Assembly (NCBI GenBank): GCA_902612345.1
Contig: CACMDE010000004.1
Span: 17,524-81,523 of the forward strand
Direction of reading: 5' to 3'
DNA: 64,000 bases
Source of the DNA: an uncultured Pelagibacteraceae bacterium
Lineage (GTDB): Bacteria > Pseudomonadota > Alphaproteobacteria > Pelagibacterales > Pelagibacteraceae
Shown here: piece after piece, positions 1 to 10,146 of the stretch
How the letters are laid out: each line of letters begins with the position of its first letter
How positions within the stretch are numbered: position 1 is the first letter of the stretch
The notes under the pieces: generated by a model
The model's database searches: none
What the model saw: only the letters and a program-made list of their open reading frames with translations
Told to the model about the DNA's origin: nothing
Program-made: the position numbers and the translations under genes

Positions 1-385
1 GATGTACAGGTTTTTTCGATCCAAGCTTACCTTTTAAAATTTGTATTGCTCTATTTGAAATAACTTCATTTACATTCATATTGGTTTGGGTGCCAGATCC
101 TGTTTGCCAAACTTTTAAAGGAAAATGTTCTTCAAGCTTACCTTTAATAACTTCGTCTGCAGCTCTTATTATCGAATTTGCTATTTTTATATCTATTTGT
201 TTTTCTTTTTTATGAACAATTGCTGCTGATTTTTTTATAATACCAATTGATTTGATTAGTACTGACCTTACTTTAAATTCTCCAATATCAAAATATTTTT
301 TTGATCTTTGAGTTGATGCTCCCCAATACTTATCCACAGGCACATCAATTCCACCAATGCTGTCGTACTCTTTTCTAGTTTTCAT
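1..385 (-). CDS. fumC: Fumarate hydratase class II, N-terminal part (truncated by window edge)
   Basis: Reverse-strand translation gives [28 protein letters not shown]...[22 protein letters not shown], typical of class II fumarases. Confidence 0.93.
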   Translation of the reverse strand, partial: MKTRKEYDSIGGIDVPVDKYWGASTQRSKKYFDIGEFKVRSVLIKSIGIIKKSAAIVHKKEKQIDIKIANSIIRAADEVIKGKLEEHFPLKVWQTGSGTQTNMNVNEVISNRAIQILKGKLGSKKPVH

Positions 386-462
386 AATATAATTAAAGGT
401 ATTAAAATGTTATACATTAAAAAATTTAAAAATCCTAGCAGATGAAAAAATAAGGAGAAAAA

Positions 463-840
463 ATGACTAATTTTGAAAAAGTAGGTTTATTTATGAGTAC
501 CTTTGGGCAAGAACTAAAAAAAAAATCTGAGCTTTCAACTGAGAAAATTAACTCTTTGAGATTAAGCTTGATTCAAGAGGAGTTAGAGGAGTTAACTAAA
601 GCAATAAAAGAAAATGATATTCTTGAAGTAGCTGATGCTCTTACAGATATTTTATACGTTACTTATGGAGCTGGACATGCCTTTGGAATTAACCTAGACA
701 ATTGTTTTAACGAGGTACAAAAATCTAATATGAGTAAATTGGGAAAAGATGGGAAGCCAATTTATAATGAGCATGGCAAAGTAATGAAAGGGCCAGATTA
801 TTTTAAGCCTAATTTGTCAAAATTTATTGTTACTGATTAA
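463..840 (+). CDS. MazG-like / phosphoribosyl-ATP pyrophosphohydrolase-like all-alpha NTP-PPase
   Basis: EELEELTKAIKENDILEVADALTDILYVTYGAG motif; aaggag upstream of ATG. Confidence 0.75.
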   Translation: MTNFEKVGLFMSTFGQELKKKSELSTEKINSLRLSLIQEELEELTKAIKENDILEVADALTDILYVTYGAGHAFGINLDNCFNEVQKSNMSKLGKDGKPIYNEHGKVMKGPDYFKPNLSKFIVTD

Positions 841-1718
841 GACCAAAATGGTTTAATTATTTTTATTTTAGCTTTTTCTGTTAAAAAAATTTCTTCCATT
901 TTAAAATTAGGATCCTTAAATTTAAAAAGTCCAAAAGAAAATTTAGAATTGTTGATAATTTTTCCTATCTCAGTATTATTTATTTTAATTATATCATCAT
1001 TATTAATATTTCCCTCGATGATTTTAACAGGATAAATTCTTCTACTAATTTTCTCTTTCAATTTCATTCTAGCTGTATTTTCTTGACCAACATAACAACC
1101 TTTTTTAAAATCAATTGCATTTAATTCTTCTGAATTAGTTTCTAAGCCAAATATTTTGTTTTGAAAATTTTCTGTGTCTGAGCTAGGAATTCCAAGAGAG
1201 TGACTTAATTGATAATACTCCTCAATATGAGAAATTTTTAAATTTAATTTTTTTGATGATAAATATAGTTTTTCTAAATTTATTACTATTCTTGCCCCTA
1301 ATTTAATACATCTTGGATCTAAAACTACCGGATCTTCCCTAAATTTAATAGTTGTACCTAATTCAATATTTTTTTCAAAATCAGTGAAATTCTCTTTTGA
1401 AAGTGCAGCAACTACAAATTCATTTGAAAGATTTGTAATTTCTACCTTTGATCGTAATTTATATAGAGTCAGTTGTTTGTATAGACTTTCTATTTGATAT
1501 TTTGGACAATCTAAAAAGTAACCACTTTTGTGTTTGATAACAATAAATTCAAACAAGTATTTTCCTTGAGGTGTTAATAAATATGAAAAACAACTATGAT
1601 TTTCCGAAACTTTTTTTAAATCATTACTAATTATATTTTGTAAATAATTAAAAGAATCTTTCCCATTAATATAAACAATGCCTCTATCTTCTAATATATA
1701 AATACTCTCTTTTTTCAT
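837..1718 (-). CDS. ygfZ: YgfZ/GcvT-like folate-binding protein (Fe-S cluster related)
   Basis: KGCYVGQENTARMK signature (K-G-C-Y-x-G-Q-E) of YgfZ/IBA57. Confidence 0.85.
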   Translation of the reverse strand: MKKESIYILEDRGIVYINGKDSFNYLQNIISNDLKKVSENHSCFSYLLTPQGKYLFEFIVIKHKSGYFLDCPKYQIESLYKQLTLYKLRSKVEITNLSNEFVVAALSKENFTDFEKNIELGTTIKFREDPVVLDPRCIKLGARIVINLEKLYLSSKKLNLKISHIEEYYQLSHSLGIPSSDTENFQNKIFGLETNSEELNAIDFKKGCYVGQENTARMKLKEKISRRIYPVKIIEGNINNDDIIKINNTEIGKIINNSKFSFGLFKFKDPNFKMEEIFLTEKAKIKIIKPFWS

Positions 1719-1761
1719 AATTGCTTATCAATAGATTATAATATAATAACTTTTTTACTAT

Positions 1762-3069
1762 ATGTTAGATTTAATAATTAAAAATGGACAATGTTACATA
1801 GATGGTGATTTAAAAAATGTTGATGTTGCTATAAAAGATGGAAAAATTCACCAGATAGGTAAAATTTCAGAAAAAGCAAAGGAAGAAATAAACGCCAAAG
1901 GTCAAACTGTGTTACCAGGATGTATTGATACACAAACACATTTTAGAGAGCCAGGTTCAACTGACACAGAAGATCTTCATTCAGGCAGTAGAGCAGCAAT
2001 TTCAGGTGGAATAACAAGTGTATTTGAAATGCCAAATACAAATCCACCAACTTCCAATATGAAAGAGTTTCAAAGAAAGTTAGATCTCGCAAAAAATAGA
2101 ATGTATTGTAATTATGCCTTCTATTTTGGTGCAACAGCTGATAATTCACAGGATCTAGCAAGCTTGAAAGATTTAGATGGATGTTGCGGTATCAAATTAT
2201 TTGCAGGCTCATCGACTGGTAATTTATTAGTTGCAGAAGAAAAAGATATAGATAAAGTTTTTCAAAACAGCTCAAAGGTTGTAGCTGTACATTCTGAAGA
2301 TGAAGCCATTTTAAATACAAATAAAAAATTAATTAAAAAAGGGGATGTCCATACTCATCCAATTTGGAGAAGTGTAGAATGTGCAATGTCATCAACAAGA
2401 AGAATTGTTAAAATTGCTGAGCGATATAATAAAAAAGCCCATATACTTCACATTACAACAAAAGAGGAGATAGATTTTTTATCTCAACATAAAGGAAATA
2501 TTTCATTTGAGATCACTCCCCAGCATTTAACTTTGTTTGCTCCTGATTGTTATAATAAACTTGGAACTTATGCTCAAATGAACCCTCCAATAAGGGATAA
2601 ATCTCATTACGATAGATTATGGTATGCAGTTAGAAATAATTTAAATGATACAATTGGATCTGATCATGCTCCACACCTTAAGGTAAATAAAGATAAAGAA
2701 TATCCAAATTCACCATCAGGAATGCCAGGGGTTCAAACTATACTCCCAGTAATGTTAAACCATGTAAATGAAGGAAAGCTTACACTAAATCAATTAATTA
2801 ATTATGTCTGCGAAAATCCAATTAAAATTTTTAGAATTAAAAATAAAGGATTTATCAAAGAAGGTTATGATGCTGATTTTACAATTGTCGATATGAATAG
2901 AATAATAGAAATTAAAAATGAAAATATAGAAAGTAAGTGTAAATGGTCACCATTTAATCGATACAAGTTTAAAGGTACTCCTGTAGCAACAATAATAAAT
3001 GGTGAAATAAAAATGAAGGATGGAAAAATAATTGGAGATCCATCTGGTAAACCTTTAGTTTTTAATTAA
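1762..3069 (+). CDS. pyrC: Dihydroorotase family amidohydrolase
   Basis: LPGCIDTQTHFREPG and GSDHAPH motifs. Confidence 0.88.
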   Translation: MLDLIIKNGQCYIDGDLKNVDVAIKDGKIHQIGKISEKAKEEINAKGQTVLPGCIDTQTHFREPGSTDTEDLHSGSRAAISGGITSVFEMPNTNPPTSNMKEFQRKLDLAKNRMYCNYAFYFGATADNSQDLASLKDLDGCCGIKLFAGSSTGNLLVAEEKDIDKVFQNSSKVVAVHSEDEAILNTNKKLIKKGDVHTHPIWRSVECAMSSTRRIVKIAERYNKKAHILHITTKEEIDFLSQHKGNISFEITPQHLTLFAPDCYNKLGTYAQMNPPIRDKSHYDRLWYAVRNNLNDTIGSDHAPHLKVNKDKEYPNSPSGMPGVQTILPVMLNHVNEGKLTLNQLINYVCENPIKIFRIKNKGFIKEGYDADFTIVDMNRIIEIKNENIESKCKWSPFNRYKFKGTPVATIINGEIKMKDGKIIGDPSGKPLVFN

Positions 3070-3397
3070 TTACTTTAGATGAATACATATTAACTAATGT
3101 TAAACCGATAACAATTAGAAATAATCCTAGAATAACTTGCCAGTTTAATGTCTGGCCATAAATTAAGTAGCCAAGTATTGCTACTGTGAAAATACCCAGC
3201 CCACACCAAGTTGCATAAACTACTGCCAAAGGAAGTTTTGTCACAACAATTGACAAACAAAAAAATGCACAAATATAAAAAATGATAAGAAAACCAGTGG
3301 GTATTGGTTTACTAAATCCCTTTGTAACTGGTAGCAACATTGTGCCGGCAACTTCAAAAAAAGTAGCAGCAATCAAAATTAAATATGTTTTAAGCAT
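3062..3397 (-). CDS. Small multidrug resistance (SMR/EmrE-like) transporter
   Basis: About 110 aa, four TM segments, AATFFEVAGTMLLPVTKGF, AVVYATWCGLG motif. Confidence 0.85.
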   Translation of the reverse strand: MLKTYLILIAATFFEVAGTMLLPVTKGFSKPIPTGFLIIFYICAFFCLSIVVTKLPLAVVYATWCGLGIFTVAILGYLIYGQTLNWQVILGLFLIVIGLTLVNMYSSKVIN

Positions 3398-5292
3398 TAT
3401 TTTAATATACCATTTTTTATTAAATTATCTTTTATTTCATCTAAAATCACAGGGTCATCTATTGTTGCTGGCATTTTATATTCCTCTTTATCAGCAATTT
3501 TTCTAACTGTACCCCTTAATATTTTGCCTGATCTTGTTTTAGGTAATCTTTTAACAACTATCACAGTTTTGAAGGCTGCAACTGGTCCAACTTTATCTCT
3601 AACCATTTGAATACATTCTTTTGAAATAATTTCATTTTCTTTTGTAACTCCAGCTTTTAAAGCAATCAGACCAATTGGAAGCTGACCTTTCAATTGATCT
3701 TTAATTCCAATAACTGCACATTCAGCTACTGATTGATGTTCTGATAAAACTTCCTCTATTGCGCCAGTGGATAATCTATGACCTGCAACATTTATAATGT
3801 CGTCTGTTCTAGACATGATCCAAACGTAACCATCTTCATCAATATGTCCCGCATCATAAGTTTGGTAATAACCTTCATAATTTGTCATATAATTTTCTTT
3901 ATATCTTTCATCGGCATTCCATAGTGTAGGAAAAGTACCAGGTGGCAAAGGAAGTTTTACAACTATATCGCCCATTTCATTTGGCTTTGCCAAAGTACTA
4001 TCAGGTTTAATTATTTTTACATCATATCCTGGTACAGGTTTACATGCAGAACCATATTTAGTTTTTTGCATTTCGATACCAGTGCAATTTCCACTAATTG
4101 ACCAACTTGTTTCTGTTTGCCACCAATGGTCGATTACAGGAACATTTAATAAATTTTCTGCCCACTTAATCGTATCTGGATCTGCTCTTTCACCAGCTAA
4201 GAATAAAGACTCAAATGAACTTAGATCATACTTTGAAAAAAATATTCCTTCAGGATCTTCTTTTTTAATAGCTCTAAATGCTGTCGGCGCTGTAAATAAA
4301 GATTTAATTTTATAATCAGATATTATTCTCCAAAAAACTCCTGCATCTGGAGTCCCCACTGGTTTTCCCTCAAATAAGACAGTAGTACATCCCTTAAAGA
4401 GAGGGGCATAAACTATATAAGAGTGACCAACAATCCATCCAATATCACTTGCTGACCACCAAACATCATTTTCATCAATATTATAAATATTCTTCATGGT
4501 CCATTTTAGAGCCGCAATATGTCCTCCCGTATCTCTTACAATACCTTTTGGCACACCAGTCGTTCCAGAAGTATACAAAATATATGCAAAATCATTTGAT
4601 CTCATTTCAACACAATCTTTATCTTTTGCATTTGATAGTGCCTCATTCCATGTAATTTCTAATGGTGCCTTTAAATTTATTTCATGTCCTTTTCTTTGAA
4701 AAAAAACAACTTTTTCTATTTTGTGTTTGGCAAGATTTATAGCTCCATCTACTAATGGTCTATATTCAACTGTTCTTCCAGGCTCAAATCCACAAGATGC
4801 TGTAATTAAAATTTTTGCTTTGCTATCATCAATTCTACTTGCAAGCTCATTTGATGCAAAACCACCAAAGACAACCGAGTGTATTGCTCCAATTCTACCA
4901 CAAGCTAGCATTGCAATAACCGCCTCTGGTATCATTGGCATATAAATAATAACCCTATCTCCTTTTTTAACACCAAGATTGTCTAAAGCTCCCGCAAACT
5001 TCGAAACTTTTTCTTTAAGTTGGTTAAATGTAAATTTAGCTTTGTTACCAGTTATTGGACTATCGTATATTAATGCAATTTTTTCACCTTTACCTTGATC
5101 AATATGGAAATCCAAAGCATTGTAACAAGTATTTGTAACTCCATCCTCATACCATTTATAAAATGGAGGATTAGATTTATTTAAAATTTTGGTAGGTTTT
5201 TTAAACCAAAAGATATCTTCAGATACACTTTTCCAAAAATCTTCAGGATTTTTTATTGAATTTTCATAAATTTGATTAAATTTTTGACCCAT
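3397..5292 (-). CDS. prpE: Propionyl-/acetyl-CoA synthetase (PrpE-like)
   Basis: YTSGTTGVPKGIVRD, WWQTETSW and KTRSGKILRGT adenylate-forming motifs. Confidence 0.85.
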   Translation of the reverse strand: MGQKFNQIYENSIKNPEDFWKSVSEDIFWFKKPTKILNKSNPPFYKWYEDGVTNTCYNALDFHIDQGKGEKIALIYDSPITGNKAKFTFNQLKEKVSKFAGALDNLGVKKGDRVIIYMPMIPEAVIAMLACGRIGAIHSVVFGGFASNELASRIDDSKAKILITASCGFEPGRTVEYRPLVDGAINLAKHKIEKVVFFQRKGHEINLKAPLEITWNEALSNAKDKDCVEMRSNDFAYILYTSGTTGVPKGIVRDTGGHIAALKWTMKNIYNIDENDVWWSASDIGWIVGHSYIVYAPLFKGCTTVLFEGKPVGTPDAGVFWRIISDYKIKSLFTAPTAFRAIKKEDPEGIFFSKYDLSSFESLFLAGERADPDTIKWAENLLNVPVIDHWWQTETSWSISGNCTGIEMQKTKYGSACKPVPGYDVKIIKPDSTLAKPNEMGDIVVKLPLPPGTFPTLWNADERYKENYMTNYEGYYQTYDAGHIDEDGYVWIMSRTDDIINVAGHRLSTGAIEEVLSEHQSVAECAVIGIKDQLKGQLPIGLIALKAGVTKENEIISKECIQMVRDKVGPVAAFKTVIVVKRLPKTRSGKILRGTVRKIADKEEYKMPATIDDPVILDEIKDNLIKNGILK

Positions 5293-5340
5293 TATGATTT
5301 GTTAATAAGAACCATTTTAATATAGATTTTATGTTACAGG

Positions 5341-5370
5341 TTGTATTTAATTTTAAAAAGTTAGTAAAAT
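5341..5370 (+). promoter_or_regulatory. Candidate sigma70-type promoter for proteorhodopsin (TTGTAT-N18-TAAAAT)
   Basis: Seen by eye at 5341-5346 and 5365-5370; not experimentally supported. Confidence 0.4.
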
Positions 5371-5461
5371 CAATACTTTTTAATGTCCAAAAAAACTTTT
5401 AATACCTAAGTAATTTTGTTATTAAGCCCCTAACTTAGGAATGACCACTATGGTTATTCTG

Positions 5462-5479
5462 TAGTTTAAATTTAAACTA
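5462..5479. repeat. Perfect 18-bp palindrome tagtttaaatttaaacta upstream of proteorhodopsin
   Basis: Sequence equals its own reverse complement; about 29 nt before the PR start. Confidence 0.9.
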
Positions 5480-5507
5480 TAAATAAACGAAAGAGGGAGT
5501 TTTTAAT

Positions 5508-6278
5508 ATGAAAAAACTTAAACTTTTTGCGCTAGCATCAATTGCTCTATTGGGCTTTTCAGGTGCTGCAAACGCAGAAACTGTTCTCTTAGCCGCTGAT
5601 GACTTCGTTGGAATATCTTTTTGGGTAATTTCAATGGGTATGTTAGCTGCTACTGCATTCTTTTTCATGGAAAGAGGATCAGTTGCATCTGGTTGGAAAA
5701 CTTCAGTAACAGTTGCAGGTCTTGTAACTGGTATTGCATTTATCCACTACATGTACATGAGAGGTGTATGGGTACAAACTGGTGAGTCACCAACAGTATA
5801 TAGATACATTGACTGGCTAATCACTGTGCCATTACAGATGATTGAATTCTATTTAATTCTTGCAGCTGTAAGAAAAGTACCAGGTGGTATTTTCTGGAGA
5901 TTATTAATTGGATCTTTAGTAATGCTAATTGGTGGATACTTAGGAGAAGCAGGATACATCAACGCACTACTTGGTTTCATTATCGGTATGGCTGGATGGT
6001 TCTACATCTTGTATGAAGTGTTCTCAGGTGAAGCTGGTAAAGCGGCAGCTAAAAGTGGTAACAAAGGTTTGTCTACTGCATTTGGCGCAATGAGAATGAT
6101 CGTAACAATTGGTTGGGCAATTTACCCATTAGGTTATGTATTTGGTTACCTAACTGGTGGTGTAGATGCAAATTCACTTAACGTGATTTACAACCTAGCA
6201 GACTTTATTAACAAAATCGCATTTGGTTTAGTTATTTGGGCTGCAGCGATGCAAAATACATCAGCTAGAGCAAGATAA
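5508..6278 (+). CDS. Proteorhodopsin (light-driven proton pump), blue-type tuning residue
   Basis: YRYIDWLITVPLQMIEFYLIL (D97/Q105/E108 equivalents), IHYMYMRGVW, C-terminal retinal lysine in ADFINKIAFGLVIW. Confidence 0.98.
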   Translation: MKKLKLFALASIALLGFSGAANAETVLLAADDFVGISFWVISMGMLAATAFFFMERGSVASGWKTSVTVAGLVTGIAFIHYMYMRGVWVQTGESPTVYRYIDWLITVPLQMIEFYLILAAVRKVPGGIFWRLLIGSLVMLIGGYLGEAGYINALLGFIIGMAGWFYILYEVFSGEAGKAAAKSGNKGLSTAFGAMRMIVTIGWAIYPLGYVFGYLTGGVDANSLNVIYNLADFINKIAFGLVIWAAAMQNTSARAR

Positions 6279-6300
6279 TTAAATTTATCGAACTTTTAAT

Positions 6301-6341
6301 AAATAGGGCGAGTATGTTTTACATACTTGCCCTATTTTTTT
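6301..6341 (+). terminator. Strong intrinsic terminator after proteorhodopsin
   Basis: aaatagggcgagtatg-tttta-catacttgccctattt followed by T-run; about 16-bp stem with one wobble. Confidence 0.9.
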
Positions 6342-6360
6342 ATATAACTATATAACATTT

Positions 6361-6681
6361 ATGACTAAAATTACTTACATCGAACATAATGGTAAATCTC
6401 ATACTATAGAGGTACAAAATGGATTAACTGTTATGGAGGGAGCAGTGCAAAATGATATTCCAGGAATAGATGCAGACTGCGGTGGCTCAATGGCTTGTGC
6501 CACTTGTCACGTTTATGTCAAAGAAGATTGGTTTAATAAAATTCCTTCAAAAACTGAAGGTGAAGATGATATGTTGGACCAAGCTTTTGAACCAAAGCCA
6601 AATAGCAGACTTAGTTGTCAACTAATCGTCTCTGATGATTTAAATGGTTTGATTGTTAATCTACCAGAAAAACAAGTTTAA
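6361..6681 (+). CDS. 2Fe-2S ferredoxin
   Basis: [17 protein letters not shown] and RLSCQL cysteine pattern. Confidence 0.93.
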   Translation: MTKITYIEHNGKSHTIEVQNGLTVMEGAVQNDIPGIDADCGGSMACATCHVYVKEDWFNKIPSKTEGEDDMLDQAFEPKPNSRLSCQLIVSDDLNGLIVNLPEKQV

Positions 6682-7694
6682 TGATAAATACAGATGCATT
6701 AATAATAGGAGCAGGTCCAACAGGATTATTTACAGCACACCAATTAAAATTAATTGGATTAAATTGTGAGGTTGTAGATAATCTAGACAAAATTGGAGGA
6801 CAATGTATTGAATTGTATCCAGACAAACCTATTTATGATATTCCAGCAGTACCAGAGTGCACTGGCAAAGAACTTACAGATAATTTAATTAATCAATTAA
6901 AACCCTTTGATATAAAATTTCACTTAAGTGAAAGAGTTGAGCAAGTAAAAAAAATAAATGATTATTGGAATGTTAAAACTAATAAGGGAACAGAATTTCA
7001 AACCCCAAATATAATTATTGCAGGAGGTGTTGGTTCTTTTGAGCCGCGAAAGTTTATTCCAAAAGAATGCGAAAAATATGAAAATACTTCAATTTTTTAT
7101 TCTGTTAAGGATAAGTCTATTTTTAAAGGAAAAATAGTCTCAATTTTTGGAGGTGGAGATAGTGCATTAGACTGGGCCATTGAATTATCAAAAGATGCGA
7201 AGGTTAATTTAATACATAGAAGAGATGAGTTTAGAGGAGCTGAGTCAACCTTGAAAAAAGTACTTGAGCTACAAAAAGATGGGAAAATTAATTTATATAC
7301 CAAATATCAGCTTAAAAGTGTACATGGTGATAATAAATTAGAAGCCATAGATATTATTCACGACAATAAAGAAAATATAAATTTAAAAACAGACTTTGTT
7401 CTAGGGTTTTTTGGTTTGATTATGCAATTAGGACCTATAGCAAATTGGGGGCTTAATTTAGATAGAAAAACAATAAGTGTTGATACTGAAAGATTTGAAA
7501 CTAATCAAAAGGGTATTTATGCAGTGGGAGATATATGTAATTATCCAGGAAAATTAAAACTTATTCTGTCGGGATTTCATGAAGGTGCACTAGCGGCTAG
7601 AGCATGTTTTAAACTTGCAAGGCCGGATGAAAAATATCGATTTGAATTTACCACGACTTCAACAAGTCTACTAAAAAGATTAGGTAAAAAATAG
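6681..7694 (+). CDS. Ferredoxin-NADP reductase / thioredoxin-reductase-like flavoprotein
   Basis: IIGAGPTGLFTAHQL, GGGDSALDWA, AVGDICNYPGKLKLI; start overlaps the ferredoxin stop. Confidence 0.92.
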   Translation: MINTDALIIGAGPTGLFTAHQLKLIGLNCEVVDNLDKIGGQCIELYPDKPIYDIPAVPECTGKELTDNLINQLKPFDIKFHLSERVEQVKKINDYWNVKTNKGTEFQTPNIIIAGGVGSFEPRKFIPKECEKYENTSIFYSVKDKSIFKGKIVSIFGGGDSALDWAIELSKDAKVNLIHRRDEFRGAESTLKKVLELQKDGKINLYTKYQLKSVHGDNKLEAIDIIHDNKENINLKTDFVLGFFGLIMQLGPIANWGLNLDRKTISVDTERFETNQKGIYAVGDICNYPGKLKLILSGFHEGALAARACFKLARPDEKYRFEFTTTSTSLLKRLGKK

Positions 7695-8323
7695 TGATTG
7701 AATTATTTTCGTCTGATACTCCAAATGGAAAAAAAATAAGCATTATGCTCGAGGAGATAGGATTAGAATATAAAGTAACTAAATTAGATTTATCAATAGG
7801 TGAACAATTTAAACCTGAATTTAAAAAGATAAGCCCATTTTCGAAAATACCTGCAATAGTCGATCATTCGAATAATGAAGAAGCAATATTTGAGTCAGGT
7901 GCAATATTAATTTATTTAGCCGAAAAAAGTGGCAAGTTTTATGAAAAAAAAAATAAATTAAAAATTGACCAGTGGCTTATGGCCCAGATGGGCTCAATAG
8001 GACCTTTCATTGGACAGTATCATTATTTTTATCATTTTAATAAAGGCATAAGCCAAATTGGTGAAAAAAGATATTTTGAAATGACAAAAAGTATATATAA
8101 AGTTTTAGATGATCATCTGGTCGGAAATAAATTTTTGAGCGGTGAAAATTATACCATTGCAGATATAGCAACTTGGCCATGGATAGCTAGACATCATTGG
8201 CATGACATTGGTTTAAATAATTATAAAAATTTATGCAAATGGTATGAAATGATTGCTGAAAGACCAGCGGTTATTAAAGGTTATAAATTTATCGACAAAG
8301 ATTCCCAAATACCAAAACCTTAA
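7694..8323 (+). CDS. Glutathione S-transferase family protein
   Basis: SDTPNGKKISIMLEEIGLEYKV N-terminal and YTIADIATWPW C-terminal GST motifs. Confidence 0.9.
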   Translation: MIELFSSDTPNGKKISIMLEEIGLEYKVTKLDLSIGEQFKPEFKKISPFSKIPAIVDHSNNEEAIFESGAILIYLAEKSGKFYEKKNKLKIDQWLMAQMGSIGPFIGQYHYFYHFNKGISQIGEKRYFEMTKSIYKVLDDHLVGNKFLSGENYTIADIATWPWIARHHWHDIGLNNYKNLCKWYEMIAERPAVIKGYKFIDKDSQIPKP

Positions 8324-8736
8324 TCATCTGCGTAAACTTTTTCTTCTTTCTCATGTTTCTCTTGAGCAGCAATACACAAAGTTGCAACTGGTCGAGCTAT
8401 AAGTCTTTTTAAGCCAATAGGTTCTCCAGTGTCTTCACAAAAACCATACGTTCCATCTTGAATTCTTTTTAAAGCTGATTCTATTTTTGATATTAATTTG
8501 ATTTGTCTATTTATAGCTCTTAATTCTACATTTTTTTCTGTATATGAACTTGCTTGGTCAACAATATCAGCAGACGTACTATTATCATCTAAAGAACTAT
8601 TATAAATAGCTTCGTTGCTAGTTCTCTTAAGATCTGTTTTCCAGTCTTGTAATTTTCTTTTAAAAAAAGCAAGATGTTTAGGACACATGTACTTTTCAGT
8701 TTCTTTTGGAATATATGTTTTAGAAATTTTTACCAT
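8320..8736 (-). CDS. dksA: DksA/TraR family transcription factor with degenerate zinc finger
   Basis: YGFCEDTGEPIGLKRLIARPVATLCIAAQEKHE. Confidence 0.88.
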   Translation of the reverse strand: MVKISKTYIPKETEKYMCPKHLAFFKRKLQDWKTDLKRTSNEAIYNSSLDDNSTSADIVDQASSYTEKNVELRAINRQIKLISKIESALKRIQDGTYGFCEDTGEPIGLKRLIARPVATLCIAAQEKHEKEEKVYADD

Positions 8737-8814
8737 TTCAATATTAAAAACTTGGTGAATATATTCATCAATTAAATACTGTCAAGAAAGCATTATTTGT
8801 ATAAATTGTTGAAA

Positions 8815-10143
8815 ATGGCACAAAATAAAAAAAAATTATTAAATTTATTTTATATTTTTCTGGCAACTCATTTAGTTCTATGGACAGTTGTACCATCAAT
8901 AGTTAATCACAATTTACCACTAGACACAATAGAAGCTTTAGCTTGGGGTAGTAATTTAGATTGGGGTTTTAATAAACATCCTCCGTTGAGCGCTTTTTTT
9001 ACTGAAGTTTTTTTTATTATATTTGGATCTCAAGACTGGGCATATTATTTATTAAGTCAGATTTTTTTAATTATTTCTTTTTATTTTGTTTTTAAACTTT
9101 CAAATGAAATATTAGGTAATTTGAAGTTAAGTTTTATTTCAGTAATTTTACTAGAGGGAATATTTTTTTATAATTTCACGACACCAGAATTTAACGTAAA
9201 CGTTTCTCAGCTACCATTTTGGGCAATAACTGCTTACTTTACATGGAAAATTTTTGAAAAAAAAGACCCACAAGCAATTGATTTAATTTTATTAGGGATA
9301 GTGGCAGCACTTGGTATTCTTTCAAAATATTTATTTTTATATTTGTTAATTTCGATCGATTTACTATTTTTTTATTTAATATTTCTTTTAAAAGATAGGA
9401 AATTTAAATTTTCATACCTAATATCTTTCGAGGTATTTTTATTATTGCTCATACCTCACTTAATATGGCTAACAAATAATAATTATGTAACAATTGTTTA
9501 TGGATTTGCAAGAACTGGAACCTCAAGTTTTGAAATAGAAAATCATTTAATTAATCCACTAATATTTATAGTCAAGCAAATTGGAATTTTAATCCCATTT
9601 TTTATTCTTTGTTCTTTCTTAATAAGCAAATTTAAATTTAAAATTAATTTTAAAGACAAAAAATTACTTTTTTTAATTTTTATTAGTCTAGCCCCTATAG
9701 TACTAATGTTAATTACATCAATTGTTACTGGATCAAAAATAAGAACTATGTGGATGACACCTTTCTATTTATTTCTAGGCTTACTTGTAATTTATATATT
9801 TAAAAATCAAATTAATTTTAAAAAAATTAATAATTTTTTAATTTGTTTTATATTTTTATTTTTAATGTCACCTTTTTTATATGGATATATTTCAATTACA
9901 AAAGATAATAAGAGAACTGATTATCCAGGAAAACAAATTGCAGCAAAAATTCAGTTCGAGTGGGATCAAAATTTTGATGAGCAGATAGGCTTTGTTATTG
10001 GCAATGAATGGAAAGCTGGAAATCTTTCATACCACTTAAAATCTAGACCTACATGGGAGGGTTTTATAGAAAGTAGCAATATTCTAGATGAGGCTAAAGA
10101 ATATATTTGCATAGATGATATTTGTGTAGGAACATACAAATAA
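8815..10143 (+). CDS. Membrane glycosyltransferase, ArnT/PMT-like (family 39-type)
   Basis: Multiple TM segments, WGFNKHPPLSAFFTEVFFIIFG motif. ATG at 8815 preferred over the TTG at 8797 in the ORF track. Confidence 0.75.
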   Translation: MAQNKKKLLNLFYIFLATHLVLWTVVPSIVNHNLPLDTIEALAWGSNLDWGFNKHPPLSAFFTEVFFIIFGSQDWAYYLLSQIFLIISFYFVFKLSNEILGNLKLSFISVILLEGIFFYNFTTPEFNVNVSQLPFWAITAYFTWKIFEKKDPQAIDLILLGIVAALGILSKYLFLYLLISIDLLFFYLIFLLKDRKFKFSYLISFEVFLLLLIPHLIWLTNNNYVTIVYGFARTGTSSFEIENHLINPLIFIVKQIGILIPFFILCSFLISKFKFKINFKDKKLLFLIFISLAPIVLMLITSIVTGSKIRTMWMTPFYLFLGLLVIYIFKNQINFKKINNFLICFIFLFLMSPFLYGYISITKDNKRTDYPGKQIAAKIQFEWDQNFDEQIGFVIGNEWKAGNLSYHLKSRPTWEGFIESSNILDEAKEYICIDDICVGTYK

Positions 10144-10146
10144 ATT

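Noticed and set aside
4082-4945. Several 60-80 aa + strand ORFs opposite prpE-like gene
   Set aside because: Overlap a complete adenylate-forming enzyme; no start signals or motifs.
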